64,000 bases of DNA. Origin: Polynucleobacter sp. 73C-SIWE. Lineage in GTDB: Bacteria > Pseudomonadota > Gammaproteobacteria > Burkholderiales > Burkholderiaceae. Location: assembly GCF_018882465.1 (NCBI RefSeq), contig NZ_JACVOK010000001.1, positions 186,001 through 250,000 on the forward strand. Direction: 5' to 3'. Below are positions 62,039-64,000 of the stretch, in pieces. The position numbers and the translations under genes were made by a program. The notes beneath the pieces were generated by a model. The model was given only the letters and a program-made list of their open reading frames with translations, made no database searches and was not told the origin of the DNA. Each line of letters starts with the position of its first letter. Positions within the stretch are counted from its first letter, which is position 1.

Positions 62039-63148
62039 TTATTTCTTGGCAATAATAGCAGCATGTATAGATGGAATATCTCCTATTTCGCAATAATGAC
62101 CTTCTAAACTTAGAATTAAATTCAGCAGATTTAGATCATCAGGATTTCCAGAATCATAATTTGAAATAAATTTATCGTCAAGTGCATATGCAACTATGGA
62201 ACCATTATAGGGGTATACGGTTACATCAGTAAAAACGCTTTTCAACACTGAAATAATTTCACTAGACCTAATGCCCTCTGATGGATCTCCTTTTTTAATA
62301 TTTTCAGGGCTTATATCAAAAACTTTGCTGTAATTAAATTCTTTTTTATTTGAAAAATATTTTAAAATAATTTTATTTATTGAAATAATTACATTTGTAA
62401 TTTTATTGGTATTAATATTATACCTTTCAAATACAGATGAAATATCTAAATTCCTAAAATTATAAATTATAAATAATAATAACTTAAATTTTTTATATTT
62501 CAGTTTGGGTGGTACAAAATTTTTCTCTGAAAAATTCTTAAGTCGATCTGGTATCAAATGAATTACCGAATTTATAATTTCTCGATGTCGAAATGATAGA
62601 TCCGAATAGTTTGGCCCTATATATTCATCGCAGAATAATAATCCACCCTTCTTTAAGGATGCGTAGACCTGGTTAAACAAGTGCTCCAAATTTGCAATGT
62701 GATGTGCGCCACCCGCAATATAAATTAAATCATATAACTCAACACCAAGAGAGCAACTATTCAAATCAGCTGTTTGATAATGGATATTATTAATTCCAGA
62801 TAAGTTTCTTAGCCGCTTCGCACTCGCTATTGCTGCAGTGCTTACATCCATACCAATGCAATTTTTAAATACACCTAACTGATTCAATCTTCTATCGCGC
62901 GAGCCATGTCCGCAACACAGACTCAAACAAAGACCTACCGGCGCATTTTTTCCAAGGTACTTATTTTTAAACCAGCTCTCAAGCCAATCATCATTTGGGT
63001 TTTGAGTTTCAGCACCCGTGACTAATTTTTGAAAATATCTCCTAATCGGTAAAAAGCTGTAAATATCAAGAGCGGAATTATGGCGGGACTCCCGCCCCCA
63101 GAAATCGCTTACCTGCTTTAAATTATCTTGAGAAAAATTTGTAGTCAA
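62039..63148 (-). CDS. Class I SAM-dependent methyltransferase
   Basis: A 369-residue AT-rich protein. The SAM motif is CLSLCCGHGSRDRRLNQLGVFKNCIGMDVSTAAIASAKR (about 72-110), then DLIYIAGGAHHIANLEHLFNQVYASLKKGGLLFCDEYIG. A long C-terminal part (about 200-369) of unknown role is rich in Asn, Lys and Ile. It begins by overlapping the stop codon of the FkbM gene by 4 bp. Its target may be a sugar of the surface polysaccharide. Confidence 0.82.
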   Translation of the reverse strand: MTTNFSQDNLKQVSDFWGRESRHNSALDIYSFLPIRRYFQKLVTGAETQNPNDDWLESWFKNKYLGKNAPVGLCLSLCCGHGSRDRRLNQLGVFKNCIGMDVSTAAIASAKRLRNLSGINNIHYQTADLNSCSLGVELYDLIYIAGGAHHIANLEHLFNQVYASLKKGGLLFCDEYIGPNYSDLSFRHREIINSVIHLIPDRLKNFSEKNFVPPKLKYKKFKLLLFIIYNFRNLDISSVFERYNINTNKITNVIISINKIILKYFSNKKEFNYSKVFDISPENIKKGDPSEGIRSSEIISVLKSVFTDVTVYPYNGSIVAYALDDKFISNYDSGNPDDLNLLNLILSLEGHYCEIGDIPSIHAAIIAKK

Positions 63149-64000
63149 TTTCTGATTTTCTGCACAAGTATGTTTATATTATCTCTTTTGGAATATAAAT
63201 CTATCAATTCAAAATCTCGCGGTATTTCGATATCAATCTCACCCCGGTATATTATAGTAAATTTGTTAAATCCTAATTCTTTTAAAATATTAAAAATATT
63301 TACTCTAGATGAACCATTCTCATTCATTATTTTTCTATTATACTCAAATATCAGTTTAATATCAGGATTTTCACTTATAATTTTTCTCATCCCTATTATT
63401 GCCTGATACTCAGCCCCCTCTATATCCATCTTTACAAGATTAATTTTTTTTATACTATTAATAATCGCGTATTTATCAATACTAATAGTTTTAATTTTTA
63501 TTAGATTTTCAACACCTTCATCAAATTGAGAAATCTTATTACATTCAGATGAATCGCTGTTAACAATAAAATTAACATTCTTACTGCAATCAGAGACCCC
63601 AAAACTCTCTACAGTAATGATATTTTTTAGACCATTATCTATAACATTTTTATCTAGTGTATCTCGCGTTGCCGGGGTTGGCTCAAAAGCATAGACGTGG
63701 CCCGTCTCACCAACAATTCTTGCTGCGATTAAAGCGTAAAATCCAATATGACTTCCAAGATCTAAAAAAATATCCCCTTTTTTAAGAATTCTTTCTACGA
63801 CCCTTCTTGTCGCCTCCTCATAATCATTATTTGTTTTAATAAAATTAATTAAACTATAATCATCTTTTAAATAATTTATTTTAAATCCATTATGATGTAT
63901 AAAATATTTATCATTATCCTTTAATATTCCTAGCCTTCTAATAGAAATATCTAAATTAACTAGATAATTTCCAAAATATAAGTCTATGAAAGGTCTTTTA
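63145..64000 (-). CDS. FkbM-family methyltransferase, partial
   Basis: The frame is open to the right edge of the window, so the N-terminus lies outside. About 284 residues are visible. The SAM-binding motif is IFLDLGSHIGFYALIAARIVG, followed by VYAFEPTPATRDTLDKNV and the FkbM hallmark LVKMDIEGAEYQAIIGMRKII. The C-terminus ends NINILVQKIRN. It overlaps the downstream methyltransferase start by 4 bp. FkbM proteins methylate hydroxyls of sugars or polyketides, and here a sugar target is likely. Very AT-rich. Confidence 0.9.
   Translation of the reverse strand, partial: KRPFIDLYFGNYLVNLDISIRRLGILKDNDKYFIHHNGFKINYLKDDYSLINFIKTNNDYEEATRRVVERILKKGDIFLDLGSHIGFYALIAARIVGETGHVYAFEPTPATRDTLDKNVIDNGLKNIITVESFGVSDCSKNVNFIVNSDSSECNKISQFDEGVENLIKIKTISIDKYAIINSIKKINLVKMDIEGAEYQAIIGMRKIISENPDIKLIFEYNRKIMNENGSSRVNIFNILKELGFNKFTIIYRGEIDIEIPRDFELIDLYSKRDNINILVQKIRN

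Noticed and set aside
47637-64000. Mobile element or insertion sequence flanking the polysaccharide island
   Set aside because: No transposase, integrase, terminal inverted repeat or tRNA attachment site was found at either border within the window.

Overview
The window looks like a freshwater betaproteobacterial chromosome, most likely Polynucleobacter or a close Burkholderiaceae relative. This is inferred from the gene set: a TakP-type TRAP transporter, a Bug-type solute-binding protein, a monomeric isocitrate dehydrogenase, DUF934 and DUF2889 proteins, and short intergenic gaps. No rRNA, tRNA, insertion sequence or CRISPR array was seen. All assignments come from reading the sequence; no database search was run.

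Positions 1-22.5 kb are mostly housekeeping. They hold the first codons of a probable 2-hydroxyacid dehydrogenase, a TRAP transporter operon (dctP, terminator, dctQ, dctM), ferredoxin fdxA with its NADP reductase, thyA-folA with a hairpin terminator, a parvulin-type isomerase, a lipoprotein, MsrQ, RsuA, a pterin dehydratase, DUF2889, an SDR, a metallo-beta-lactamase-fold hydrolase, a lipocalin, MsrP, a lone BLUF blue-light sensor, icd, an MFS transporter, an FKBP isomerase and a lytic transglycosylase.

Positions 22.5-30 kb hold the most interesting regulation. A secreted nuclease is followed by two perfect Fur boxes in front of a tight four-gene operon: an outer-membrane-type protein, an exported FMN-binding protein, an ApbE flavin transferase and a histidine-bearing four-helix membrane protein. 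Together they look like an iron-starvation-induced flavin/heme electron-transfer system, plausibly a periplasmic ferric reductase. Next is a persulfide-detoxification module (BigR/SqrR-type repressor, persulfide dioxygenase, divergent TauE/SafE exporter) with a perfect 9-4-9 palindrome in the divergent promoter.

Positions 30-45 kb hold a GMC oxidoreductase, DarP, an acyltransferase, a PcaD-like hydrolase divergent from a Bug protein and a LigI-like amidohydrolase, a Phd-Doc toxin-antitoxin pair, an assimilatory sulfite reductase operon with siroheme genes, a ChaA-type antiporter, a multiply damaged M23 peptidase pseudogene and a DUF3108 protein.

From about 45.2 kb to the right edge lies a surface-polysaccharide island, nearly all on the minus strand and AT-rich at both ends. 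From upstream to downstream it carries FkbM and other methyltransferases, HisH2-HisF2, FnlA, a GT4, an LfnA-type amidotransferase, FnlB, FnlC, another GT4, a GNAT-like protein, an XrtA-type deacetylase, a WbpV-like epimerase, an initiating sugar transferase, a WbpM-like dehydratase, a methyltransferase and a GT2. The fnlABC plus lfnA/hisH/hisF set predicts UDP-L-FucNAc and its acetamidino derivative L-FucNAm. WbpM, WbpV and the sugar transferase suggest a QuiNAc-type first sugar.
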